From positions 8,160,251 to 8,224,250 of the forward strand of contig NC_049986.1 in assembly GCF_000003815.2 (NCBI RefSeq): a stretch of 64,000 nt of DNA, written 5' to 3'. The notes under the pieces are model-generated. The model was not told the origin of the DNA and ran no database searches. It saw nothing but the letters and a program-made list of their open reading frames with translations. The stretch's first letter is position 1. Every line of letters begins with the position of its first letter. Shown piece after piece: positions 12,423 to 23,819 of this stretch. Origin of the DNA: Branchiostoma floridae (lineage: Eukaryota > Chordata > Leptocardii > Amphioxiformes > Branchiostomatidae). Made by a program: the position numbers and the translations under genes.

Positions 12423-13261
12423 TAATGGAGACGACCGTTACACTGAAAAGGCACAAAATGACAAATTCAACATTCAATATTTGAACATTGCATGTATATT
12501 TATCAAGAAGTGCCGCAGTGACAGTTGATCCCGACAGTCCTGCCAGTCTGTAGCACCTTTGACCAGTCGCCATAAATTTCCGACTGGCGTTTGTATACAA
12601 AGGGACCGGAATTTCCATTACAGTGCAGGAGCACTATCGAAAACTCAAAACGCACCATTTGAATATTCGAGGGGCCGCCATGCGTTGTTCAACTTGTTTG
12701 CTTGTCATTATGTTTCTTTCTTGTCATCATAAGATGTGAAAGATATTGTGGAAAACGTTTTCCTTCGAAGATCTTACGCCTCAATGAAATCTTTAGGAAA
12801 ATATATGGTTTTAATTTTTATGTCATTGCCGTTCTCTAATTCTGCAAATAATGTTTTGATTAAAATTACATGTGTTTATTATGATCACTTCCTGACATTC
12901 TACGCTTAACGTCACTTGCATAATATGGAAATGTATAATTGTGAAAACACAGACAAACAGACAGACCAAAAACCTCCCCATAAGTAGTCGCCTCTCCCAT
13001 TGCCCCTATGACCTGGACTGTCATGTCTGATTAAGAACTAGTTCTACCACCTTTGAACGCACCAGTCCAGCAAATCTGACGTCCTGCCACTCTGGTGTAT
13101 TGAAATAACTATGCTTACACAGACACACACAGACAAGAATACACCATGAAGGGAGTAGGTAGGTTTGCATTCCCTTAGTACACTCACGTCCAAGGTGGGA
13201 AAACTCCACTGATCCAGGAAATTGGGGGCCGCAGGAGCAGACTGATGGACTAACAAATCTC
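12423..13261. other. No gene recognised
   Basis: Intergenic or leader-intron sequence; short frames only. Confidence 0.45.
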
Positions 13262-13530
13262 ACTTATGGAGAAAAAAAATCGATTTAGTCAAACACTTTT
13301 ATTTTTAGAATAAGGTATAGCGGTAGTATTTGTTTAGGTATAAGTGTACCTTTAGGTTGTAAGTTAGATTTAAGTGATGTTAAGGTGTAAATAGTCTCAA
13401 TGTAATGTGTTAATGTTGTATTATGTAACGTGTTTGTCTCCAGACTCCAGAAAGACTAGTGATGCAGTCTGAAATGTACTCACTAATGGAGATCTTTTGA
13501 ATAAACAATAAGCAATAAACGTGTAAGTTT
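13262..13530 (+). mobile_element. Possible LINE 3' end
   Basis: A T/G-rich tract leads into TGTTTGTCTCCAGACTCCAG and then ATCTTTTGAATAAACAATAA, with AATAAA at 13500-13505 and 13513-13518. This style of tail is seen at 3' ends of dispersed retroelements. No reverse-transcriptase frame is present upstream, so it would be a 5'-truncated copy. It could equally be the 3' end of an unseen transcript. Confidence 0.3.
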
Positions 13531-13791
13531 TGTTGAATTTTCATGTGTCTATTGTAAGTAGTAATGAACTTGTGTCTACGTCCTTTGAGAACTAAATGTT
13601 TTGCTTGTTTATTTGTTTGTTTGGACACACACATTACACATATAAGGGCACACACACACACACACACATGCGTACACCCTTAAGCATACTCTATATTCAT
13701 GACATGTTTTGTGGTAACAGCAATGACTCAGAATTCGTCATAACGAAGATATTCAATATTCTTTGCATTCATTTCAGCGAGAGCATTGACG

Positions 13792-14037
13792 ATGGCCGCC
13801 ATGTACGCTCTATCCGTGCTGGGATTCTTTTGTTTGTGCGGCGTTATTCCAGTTTACGGCGGTCAACAGTCCAGTCAAGTGGGGATCAGTGCGCCTCTGA
13901 CGACACAGTCTGCCCCTAGCCAGAACGGACCCCCTCCGGAGGTCGTCCCCACCCCAGGGGAAGGATTACCGCCTGTTGGGAACAGCCAAACTGTCACGAC
14001 GGGGCAAAGCTCGAGTGTTGGAACGGCAGGTGGACAG
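13792..14037 (+). CDS. Exon 1 of a small secreted or anchored Pro/Ser/Thr/Gln-rich protein (unrecognised)
   Basis: The start is ATG at 13792 with a good Kozak context (A at -3, G at +4). An in-frame upstream TTG is ignored. An acceptor ATTTCAG ends at 13777, so the exon probably begins at 13778 with a short leader. Residues 1 to about 23 (MAAMYALSVLGFFCLCGVIP...) form a typical secretory signal peptide. The rest of the exon is low complexity, rich in S, T, Q, G and P (for example GPPPEVVPTPGEGLPP), with no cysteine and no predicted fold. The exon ends in phase 0 at GGACAG|GTTAGT. It joins 16747-17037 to give 178 aa. O-glycosylation in a mucin-like body is an inference from composition. I do not recognise the family. 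Confidence 0.7.
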
Positions 14038-14212
14038 GTTAGTTAAGTTTGGTGCTTGTTTGTTTTAATGCCTGGCAATACATGCATTACAAAAGAAGTT
14101 TAAAGAACAAGTAATGTGCAATGGTTTAGCATTTTAAAGGGGCGTTCTTTACGCGACTTATGCCTAGATCAGACTGTGTGCTTGTATCTTTTTTTGTTCA
14201 TTATGTGCTGCT

Positions 14213-14466
14213 ACAATGCTAATTCACCTTTATCCGTGGGGTAGCCCATCCGTTGCTTTGAAAATCGCTTTTGAAAATCGTGTTTAGGAATATAAAGTAA
14301 CCGACAGTGGTTTAAATTGCAATGTTTTCAATATATGAAAAATGTTTTTAAAATGCAGTTTGAAACCACCACTTGCATGATTTTTTAACTTTACCTTCCT
14401 AAACACTCAGTCTTTAAAAACAACGAATATAGGTTATCCAGCGAATAAAGGTGAACCAGTGTTGCA
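14213..14466. mobile_element. MITE family A (copy 2)
   Basis: The left end AATGCTAATTCACCTTTATC pairs with the right end ATAAAGGTGAACCAGTGTTG. It lies in intron 1 of the secreted-protein gene. Confidence 0.75.
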
Positions 14467-14673
14467 TCAGTTTTTCGATTGCTACTGGTTTCCGATAGCC
14501 GTCCGGCTCAGTTTCCCTTTTAACGCCTAATGGTTGCAGCTTTAGGTTGGACACGCAGAAAAAAATCAAACCACCAAGAAGTCTATTATTGAGGCTATCT
14601 ATCTTGTGCAGTGTTTGTTAAAAGCTTATCTAAAAACTCCTCGTCCCAGTTAAGTCATGCCGCATCAGAGCAA

Positions 14674-14885
14674 TACTGTAAATGCAGAAACTTTCGCGGT
14701 GGTTTAATGTTCGCAGTTTACGTGGCGGCCGCTTGACCGCGAATTTAAAACCATCGCGAACATTTTCCCATAACAGTAAGAGACTACAGTGTATGGTACT
14801 ACCGCGAAACTAAAACCACCGCGAAAAGTCCATTTTCCCCCTACCGCGAAATTAAATCTCCGAGAACTTCAATGCATTTACAGTA
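14674..14885. mobile_element. MITE family B (copy 2, intact, 212 bp)
   Basis: Perfect 13-bp inverted ends TACTGTAAATGCA and TGCATTTACAGTA. Inner arms carry CGCGGTGG and CCACCGCG words around a centre TAACAGTAAGAGACTAC. It is the best-preserved copy of the family in the window. Confidence 0.85.
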
Positions 14886-16746
14886 CGCGCCACACGGTAT
14901 TCCAGTGCTGAAGACCATACCGTTATAATTAGTGGAAATGTTTGTTTCCAAAGTGGGACAGGACAGACAAAACATCCGTCAATGTAAAGACTACAATTTG
15001 GAGTGGCAGAATTGGGCTAAAACTAAATTGTTGAGCACACACTTAACATAGGGTGTGATTACACCGGCTATTTGGACGCCATGCATACACTACATGATTA
15101 TCCTTCAATATATAGTTCAATTCGTGGTGCAATATTTCTACAGGACGACATTGGGGCCGTTTTTGCCTCAGAAGTATCTATCACAACATTCCTCCGTTAA
15201 AGGCAACCTAAGTAATATTAGCCCGAGTCAGGGTTGTAGAACTTCGATTATCAAAGTCAATGTTTGTGGCACTTTTTTACGTGATAAGATGCAGCAACTC
15301 TATTTCAATCCATACCAACATTCAAGGAGCAAATATTTGATGCCGCAGTAGCGCGAAGACGCCGTGAAGTCTAATATTTGTGGGTTACATTATTTAGGAA
15401 ATCCTATCGCGGCTTGTTTCTGCGCCACTTTTAACCGCTCAAAGTATGAAATATGATGTAAATGTGGGAATATAGTGCAGTAGATATCAATTCCATACAG
15501 ATTGCCTCAGAATATTTCCACTTTTAACACTCTGATATTGGTTAGGTTGCCTTTCAGATCCTAAACATATTTCACGGCGTTAAGAGTCAGTGAGGCAAGA
15601 AATTGACTCCCTTTTCCCCCACGTGATTTATGTGAACTGTCGGATAAAGACAGTTCAGCGTTGATAAATCTCTATTAGGGTGTGTCAACCAGTCTATATG
15701 ACATAATGTGAAGTAAATGGGTATGGGTTCACTTACTGGAAATCAATATGGGGTAATATAGAAGAGCAAATAAGTTGTCGATGATCATAAATTGTTTATT
15801 GTTTCATAAAACAGATAGATGTGACAACTTTAATTTGATCAGCCAGAAAACAAATGTATTTATGTTTAGTCAATTTATTCACTTGAAAGTGGTAAAATTT
15901 CTATAGACAGGTATGAAAATATCATGTATTTTAGGTATCTAAAGTGTCACGAGAAAGGTCAAACTATTATCAGAGCGTTTGTGGGGAGGGGGGCAATAGG
16001 TAGGTGTCTAAAATACAGCATGGTTGTGTGAATATGGACAAGATAGATATACATAGTATTCACAGTGGGGACTAGAAAGAGAACACCATAAGTTCATAGA
16101 TTGATTCTTGCTATGTCAATGTGTAAAGTGTTCTCTTACAATTGTATTCTCTCGGGGATCGGAATATTGGATAGATTAGTGCCCACCGTGTTTAGATCTT
16201 ATCATTGCCTATGCATGTAGATAGCAGTTGATATTGCACTGTTCGCATACAACATTGCAATACGTGCATTAAAGCAGAAATACCGTCACTGCATAAAATG
16301 TCATTTTAAGTACACACTAAAGCACACATAAAGGATATATATGTTCCTTAATTTACTCGAGTGAAAGCATTGAACATATCAACGTATGCTTTAAGGTATA
16401 CGTAAAGATCTGATTTTGTGCAGCCAAGCAAAACTAATCTCTAAGCAGATGTAGGGTTTAACAGGAGGAGGCGAGAAGATACGAAAGGAAGGACAACTAG
16501 AAAAACTTTAAAATGTCTCAAAAAGAAGTGTAAAACAAGCCGGACCTTACATCGCTTAGAGATTAATTCAAAACCCTTTATGAAACGCCGTTATGAAATA
16601 GTGATGCTTGAAACTACAGTGCTTTATTCTATTGTTAATCATTAGAAAGAAAGACTACGTGCATGTTTTGTTGATCATGCGTTATAATCTGAGAAAAAAA
16701 TAGACGGTAAAGGCACAAAAGGTATTGTTTTGAATCGCACACTCAG

Positions 16747-17037
16747 GGTTCCAACACAAAGCAGGGTTCTGCTGTAGCCAATAGTGGTGCCACGCCAGGA
16801 GCGTCCTCTGGCGATCGGGACACGTATCCCACCAGCCTGCCGACCGCCGTCATCAAGACCGCTTCCCCGGCCGCCCCAGCCGCCCCTGCCGCCGACGACA
16901 AGGCATCACAGAACGGACAAGCAACCAACCAACAGACCAGCCAGCAGGGGAACGGTGGAGACAGTTGTAGTATTGACATATTACTCCTTTTGGGGGCTCT
17001 GAGCGCAACTGTGCTGAAAATACGATTAGCGTGGTAA
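16747..17037 (+). CDS. Exon 2 (last) of the 178-aa secreted or anchored protein
   Basis: The acceptor CACACTCAG ends at 16746, and the exon reads in frame (phase 0) for 96 codons to TAA at 17035-17037. The first ~70 residues continue the disordered body, with an Ala/Pro tract (ASPAAPAAPAADD) and a Gln/Asn-rich stretch (NGQATNQQTSQQGNGG). The C-terminus is GDSCSIDILLLLGALSATVL followed by KIRLAW. That is a hydrophobic segment of about 15 residues after small residues, which fits a GPI-attachment signal or a short membrane anchor. The basic residues after it make GPI less than certain. The only cysteine of the mature chain sits just before this segment. The family is not recognised. Confidence 0.7.
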   Translation, partial: GSNTKQGSAVANSGATPGASSGDRDTYPTSLPTAVIKTASPAAPAAPAADDKASQNGQATNQQTSQQGNGGDSCSIDILLLLGALSATVLKIRLAW

Positions 17038-17395
17038 CATGGATGCACTATCAGCACCAAGGACAGACGCCACCTTGCGATTTTAGGAAAAACTGTCAAA
17101 CTACTATCCCTTGTTAGGAAAGTACATTGTACCGTTCGTTGTTTTCATTAGGAGACGAGATCAGTAGTAAATATTGTTGCATATTCAGCTATACATTTGT
17201 TGCAATCCAAATAATGGAACGTCTAACATTGACAGTTTCATTAAACCGTTTGATACGGTTGTTACATGTACCTTACGTACTTCGTTGGATGGGTCGTCAG
17301 CACCAGGGACGGGCGCCATCTTGCGATGTTGGAGCAAACTGCCAAACTAGTTAGCAACCCTCAGTAGATAGCTATTAGGGTACGTCTAGCAATAG
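17038..17395 (+). repeat. 3' flank with two direct copies of a ~100-bp segment
   Basis: ATGGATGCACTATCAGCACC...ACAGACGCCACCTTGCGAT (from 17039) recurs diverged as TGGGTCGTCAGCACCAGG...GGCGCCATCTTGCGATG (from 17288). ATTAAA near 17239 is the only poly(A)-like signal noticed. The segment probably includes the 3'UTR. Confidence 0.5.
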
Positions 17396-20270
17396 TCAAG
17401 CATGTGCACCGCTACATGTTGCCATATATTGAGATATAGCGTACTTACACCGTTTGTCAATGTATGTAGGGGTAGTCAAATGATGTTAGCATGATTAGCA
17501 ACGGGGCTTGGACACAAGCTAATAGATGAATAGTCCTCGAACAGGGAAAGAACGATTTTAGAACACGTTATATACGCATGTTTTGTAAACTGACTGTTTC
17601 ACCGTGAAACTGTGGAAACTAACTAGACCTTTCTCCACCCATTGCTTTACGTCCTGTAGTTTAGTATGTATGATCGATGTGCTCGCTCGCAGGAATTGTT
17701 GATGATTGATCGTATACACAATGCCCTTTACGGGCAAAACAAAAATAGAAAGCGTTGTGTAAGAGTAAAAGTACATATATGTTAGTAAACGGCATTATTG
17801 TGGATATGGAACTAAACATACCAACCTATGTGGGAGGTTTTGAAGATAACCATTTGCATTTATATTCTATTGCTGTTTCCAATTGAAACACTACCAAACG
17901 AATAAGTCGATAGTATGATGTGATATAAGCATGCATGTTCCCTCTAAACATCGATTATTGCTGTCAATTTGTCATGCCCTTTGAACAGTGAACAGTTTCA
18001 GCCATATGTTTATCTTTTTTCATGCGTTATCTTGGGCATGCACACTGTACTTCGCAAGACAATGATATTAATTTCAACTATAATACAACGATAATTTAAC
18101 TGTAGAAAAACAGGCCGGATGATTATTATTGACTTAAATAGTATTTTAGAGATCTCTTCGAGATTTGTGGAAACAGGTCGACAGAGGAAGTTGCGATCGA
18201 AATATGACATTCTGTTTGTAATAGACAGTTGATTCTTAAGGGGGCGTAGGGGTACCATGAACTGGATGTAATACGCCATTCTTGTGGTTGATTAGGGCTA
18301 ATTCAGAAAAAAGAAACAGTTTTGACAATGTTTCTACTTGAAGTTTTAGAACAAAGCGTAAGAGTGACGTTTGTATTTCCAGTGTGTTGTTGTTGTTGGC
18401 TCTTTAACAGGCAAGTGTTCGCCAAGCAATGTCGGTTTCCATGTTTGCCCAATGCACGATAGAGGCAAATGCCTTCTTTTCTTGAACCACGATCACAAAA
18501 GGGCATGTAGGGATATACTAGTTATACTTGTACTTCGGTGTGTTTGTTGCTGATACGTTGCCAATGTCATTAAATTCCAGCCAGGCTGAAGACCCGAAGT
18601 CCTTTGTATTCTAATGGTGCTTGATCTGGAGCCCTCTTTTACTATCTAGCTTTATCGTTCTAAAATCTATATCCTAAATGGACAAGGAAGATAAATTTGT
18701 ATTTATGCGCACCATTTGTGTAAAACATACTCCGCTACGGTTCTCAGCTAACGATGACACGGTAGTATAAAACCTACGATCGACACGGCTGATTTATTAA
18801 CAAAACTACATCTTGATCGATGAGAGGCGAGATCTCATTTCTAGAAACCATTCCGCGCCTTTTTACTCCCCAAATTTAACACGCGTGTTCTTACTCTCAT
18901 TCATCAGTTGGTATATTAGTTACTTAATCTGAAGTAGATATGAGACATTTTATATTTCTTTACTGATAAGATAGCCTTTAAGGCACCCATGAAATGTGAT
19001 TTGAGACTGAAAGGGTCACATAAACGTCAGTGCAATCATCGTCAAGATGGCGGAAGCCATTTTGTAGGTCAACCTTATCCATGACCGCAGCCAACCGTAT
19101 CGATCGTTTTTCCTGAGTTGTAATGACGAGGTGACCTCTGTGATTGACAGGGCAGGTCAATTACGTCTAGAGAGGGGATAAAGCAATTAGCCTTATTCCA
19201 GCTCAGCTCAGCCAATTTGTCGATATGATCATGATAGAATAGTGTGCACAAGAGTATCAACAACACGAATTTCTTTCATGAATTTGAACCATACGAATGA
19301 GGTGTCTCTAAACGTACACGACAGCCTTATCATTACAGTCTGATTGCCGTGGGTGTACATAGGAATCCTCCACTATTCAAGTCTAAAGGATCAAAGATCA
19401 ACTGATCCCTGTAGTGGAAATGCTAGGAGAATTGAAGATGTGATCATTAAACACATGTGTAGACATCTCGTTACCACACTTCATCAATTATTACTGCCGG
19501 ATACTTTGAAGAGACAGAGTTTCATGGATGCGCCCCTGGAGGGTGATATGCAGACCAATTAGATGATGTCAAGCAGTAAGTAAGTTCGATTCTGTGTACG
19601 AAGATGTTGGAGGTTAGAAGCACGCTCGGGTACGGTTACGAGAGGCTACGTACACCCATTCGGATGGTGAGGTAAAGCCGACAGCCCCGTGTCTGTGTGG
19701 GGGGGGGGGGGTGTGAAGTCGTCAAATCTCTGTATATAAAAAGGGCCCAACACACGTATTAAGAAGGGTACCAGGAAATTCCAGCTGTTGCAAAACAGCA
19801 CAACACTACATGCACTACTAATACACTGTGTTCTGCTGCTGCAGTAGTCTGGACACCCTGCAGCTGCAATGAGGCTTTCTTCAACTCTCTCCACATTGTT
19901 TTGTTCATCGTGATCTTCCTTAATTCCCGGATTTAACTGATGCTAGCTACTTGAAAAGCAATGCATTCAAGGTTTACTGCTTTACTCATATTTCGCTTAA
20001 AGTCTGCAAGTACTTCGAAAGTTCCACCAAGTTTTATGTACAATATTTCTTTGCCATGATGTATCCCCTTCTGCATGATGCAAGCCCGATTTGGAGATAT
20101 TCCTCTTTATTACGCTAGATTTATTAACCTTTTGTTGAATGTTGGAACATTTATTAACGGTTAGCGGTTATGAATTCCATCTCCTATAGCCATCTATTTT
20201 GATTCGTGTGCTGATTAGAGTACTCTACCTCAATAATGAATAATAGTAACAGTGCGGCCGTATAAATTCT
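17396..20270. other. No gene recognised
   Basis: Unique-looking intergenic DNA with short frames only. A run of 11 G lies near 19700. The 90-codon-range frames around 18010-18279 and 19646-19894 lack domains and start context. Confidence 0.5.
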
Positions 20271-20492
20271 TGTTATTTCATGTTTTCACGTGTATTTTTT
20301 GTCACAAATACACACACACACACAAACACACATATACACATGCACACTCACACACACCGACAGAAATACAAAAAAAAAACACATTGATTATTCCTAGAAA
20401 CGTGCTTTCTAGCAACTTCATGAATACAATTCTGAAACGTTAGTTCGGGTGTGAAAATTGTCTGATTATCCATCTCTTACATGTACGTCTAC

Positions 20493-20534
20493 GTTTGTTT
20501 GTTTGTTTGTTTGTTTGTTTGTTTGTTTGTTTGT
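20493..20534. repeat. (GTTT)n microsatellite
   Basis: About ten uninterrupted GTTT units. A CA-rich tract lies 150 bp upstream (20308-20358). Confidence 0.9.
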
Positions 20535-21730
20535 GCCATTATTTTGACTCGAATTTAAAAAAAGTGCTCCATTCTGTCGTCGGGCCGCTTTTCGTGGAGG
20601 TTGAGTTGGGAGGAGTGTTGTTAGTCAGAAATAAAGTCATGTGCCCTACTCACTCACGATATAATTCTATGCCATCAAAACGACGAGGAATTAGAAGAAC
20701 AGATGTTTGGGGTTACAGGAGGTCATGATTGGCTGCGTTTGACATGGCAACTAAACAGGTTATGTTCGCAGCCAATCACAGGTCAGGTACAAATTGCCTG
20801 TACAGTGCGATCGATAGACGATTCGCGTTTGTTAGGGACGGTTCAGAAATCATCAAAAGGGATGTGCTGGGATGAACCAAACAAAGCACATCAAGAGTAT
20901 TTGAGTGAAATACAGAACTTGCAAAGAACAGGAGAAATGATTTTCTTTCAGTACTGATTTGCCAAAATGATGCCTTCGACCAAGCTATGAATACAATGGT
21001 TTTTGAAATATAATTTAGAACGTTTTCTGAACGCAGGATATTGAGTCTTATGACAAAGAATTCATGTTGTTATTATACAAGCTTTGTTATAAGACATTTG
21101 AAAAGATACGAAGGAATCCAAAGCTGCTATTCGTACACAATGCGACTTTCTACACAACGGAGGGTGCGTTCAGCACCAAGGACAGGGTCAGCAACAAGCG
21201 CTACCGTGCGACTATAAGTAAAGTGCAGCACTTTTCCATCGCCCGATGTGCATCTATTGCACGTAAAATATCACTACTTCAAATAACATATCCACACACA
21301 CATATCATTACCAATGATTGATCAGCCAATAATAATCATCACATTCTGTAGAAGGTAGATAAGAAGAATATTCGCTAGTGAGAAATTAAACATACTTTCA
21401 CAGCAATTTTTTTCAGATTTACGAAACAGATTTCTCTTCAAATAAAAGCGACGCAGGCGTTTCAGCCACTGATATCGGAATATGCATGAGCGGCCTAAAT
21501 TCAAAGAACAAATAGGTTTAATGTAATCCACCGAAATATGCATGTTGTCGAGCTCTTTGCGAAGGGATCGATTCAGAATTAGCTTTTCAAAGGGACGCTG
21601 TCGGGCCGAGTTGTAAGGGAAATCACCTCATCGATTGTTAGTGACGTTTGCGGTACCAATAAAAGACACAGATGCTAAGCCCTGCTTTACGTAATTGCAC
21701 TTGGCCGTGAGACCGAGGATAAGGGCAAAG
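20535..21730. other. No gene recognised
   Basis: Short overlapping frames on both strands; no domain and no repeat family identified. Confidence 0.45.
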
Positions 21731-21734
21731 AAGG

Positions 21735-22330
21735 AAATTACCAACCGTTTTTTAGTTTCCGCGCGAGGTCAAGTTTCTTCTCTCCACTTTGTTATCTTCA
21801 CGAGAGTACCGACGTGAGAAGAAGTAGTGGTTTATCTGTAAAAACTCACTAATAGCACAAGGATGGATTGTAGTATTCATGATTTTTTTAGATGGCAAAG
21901 CTATATTAAGAGAAGGAAATTACCAGCCGTTTTTAGTTTCCGCGCGAGGTCAGATTTCTTCACTAGCTTCACTTTGTTATCTTCACGAGAGTAGCGACGT
22001 GAAGAAAATGTATAGTAGTAGTGGTGGTTAACTTGTAAAAACTCACTGATAGCAAGGAGCTTTTATCTATAAAAGCTCCTTGCTGATAGCAAAAGAATGA
22101 ATTGTGGTTTTGACAAATTTTCAAGATGGCAAAGATATATTAAGAGAAGGGAATCACCGAACCGTTTTTAGTTTCTGCGAGGTCAAATTTCTTCACTCAT
22201 CTTTGTTATCTTCACTAGAGTGCTGACGTGAAGAAAATGTACACTAGTATGTTTTTTCTTGTAAAACACGCGATATAAGGAGAAATTGTGATTTTGACAC
22301 ATTTTCTAGACGGCAAAGCTATATTAAAAT
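21735..22330. repeat. Three diverged tandem copies of a ~190-bp unit
   Basis: Copies start near 21737, 21915 and 22147. Shared words are GGAAATTACC, CGTTTTTAGTTTC, GCGAGGTCA, CTTTGTTATCTTCAC, GACGTGA, AAAAACTCACT and GATGGCAAAG.TATATTAA. Copy 2 carries an internal hairpin AAGGAGCTTTTATC/AAAGCTCCTT (22055-22082). Non-coding. Confidence 0.75.
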
Positions 22331-22875
22331 AGAAATCGTTTGAAAAATGCATTGCTGCTTGAAGTTATTTCAAATCACTGGTTTAAAACAACTGAAATCC
22401 CATGATGATTGCGCATAACGTTACATGTCGTCCAGTAAAGAATAAGTATAAAATCAAGTACTTAAGATGAATGTCTGAATAAAGATTAGCTAACACTGAA
22501 TGTATATAAGCCTATAAGAGAATAAGTACCGACACGAAATGAAAACAATAATACGACAAAGCACATCGTTAAGTTAACTACTTGACGAATAGGACAATAA
22601 TTTCAAGATGAAACATTTCTGCTACCAGTACTGATACAATAAAGTAAGTGAACAATAGAATAACATCTGCTTTATGCCTCTATTGTAATTCTCATTCCCT
22701 AGATCACTCATAATTTCTTTCACTGTGCATATGTTGATAAGGTATATCAGAATGTTTTCTAAATACCACAGTCTTGTTGAAGTTGTGTGTAACACGTTGT
22801 GAGCTAAAAAAAAAACACCAGTAGTTAGCGATAATCGATCGGACGACGATTCTGCGGCAATCGCCCTAGCCTCGC

Positions 22876-23125
22876 TTATAATGATAACTTTATTGCACAA
22901 CAATTGTACAAGGTACAAAGTATGGCTTACATGTGACAGGTTTACAGGTGAAAAATACGCGCAACGTATGGCCGACTTTCCATCGATACGCCCGAAGATC
23001 GTGATAATGTTACAGGGGTAATAGGACGCTATGGAGGACAGAGAAGTCTGGAAGGAGAGGGTGGACTTGGTCCGGGCAAGCAGCCCGCGATGATGATGAT
23101 GATTAGGACTAAGGCCATGGTCCAC
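22876..23125 (-). mobile_element. 3' tail of a LINE-like element, minus strand
   Basis: Read on the minus strand it ends ACTTTGTACCTTGTACAATT then GTTGTGCAATAAAGTTATCA. The 25.2-kb element has the same tail on the plus strand. The upstream ~200 bp contain a CATCATCATCATCG stretch. The 167-codon minus frame crossing this region is not conserved with anything I know and is not called. A 5'-truncated retrocopy is the likely explanation. Confidence 0.5.
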
Positions 23126-23222
23126 TGTTCATTGTGCTTGTCGAAAAGAGCTAGGGGAATTTCCCTCGTACAGTGAACCTGTAAATACTGTACATGGCGT
23201 CTGTCCTCTCTGTCACAACCAG
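23125..23222 (+). mobile_element. SINE fragment
   Basis: The stretch TTCATTGTGCTTGTCGAAAA...AACCTGTAAATACTGTAC...CTCTCTGTCACA matches the body of the SINE at 49705-49890 closely. The tRNA-like head is missing here. Confidence 0.6.
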
Positions 23223-23819
23223 TGCAAGACTAGCTCTTCAGTGTGCTAAAACTGGATAGAGATTACTTTACTTTCCTTACTATTGGCGAACGAACAAAAA
23301 ATCTATTCGGAAGAATGTGTGATTGACAAACCAACGGACAAAAGACCTATTTGGAAGTCATACTTAAAATGAACACGGGGCCCGGTAATAAATAAACGCC
23401 GTGACCTACCCGAACACCGAACATCCAGCCCTTTTATCGACAGACTATATACATATTACCCGATAAACAGAAATCAGTCCTAGGCTGAATGATAGTGAAA
23501 GAGATATTCTACCAGCCGTTTGGGAATTAATCTGTTTTGTTTTTCACCGTTTAATAGCTCAGCGCAGCGCACCATGAAGGTTCTCAAATATAAGCGATGA
23601 CACGGTTGTACGTAATCTGGCGGACGCATGGCAAACGTATCGACAGGACTCCTACATGATTGACGAGCACAATGAGCTATCCATTTCTCCACTCTCCCCT
23701 CGTGTTTCATTCCCTAAATGATGCGGATCCCGTGTGTAAGTTGTAACACGCGCCAATCGATGTGATAACGTTTGCATTTTCTCGTAGCAGCACGCAATGC
23801 ACTCAGCATTGTCGGTTAA

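Larger units (their letters stand above)
14038..16746 (+). other. Intron 1 of the 178-aa protein gene
   Basis: A 2.7-kb phase-0 intron running from GTTAGT to CACACTCAG. It contains MITE A and MITE B copies (separate entries). I see nothing else recognisable between 14886 and 16746. Confidence 0.65.

Noticed and set aside
22622-23125. 167-codon minus frame
   Set aside because: Overlaps a LINE-like 3' tail that recurs at 25.2 kb; no domain, and the N-terminal part is a CAT repeat.
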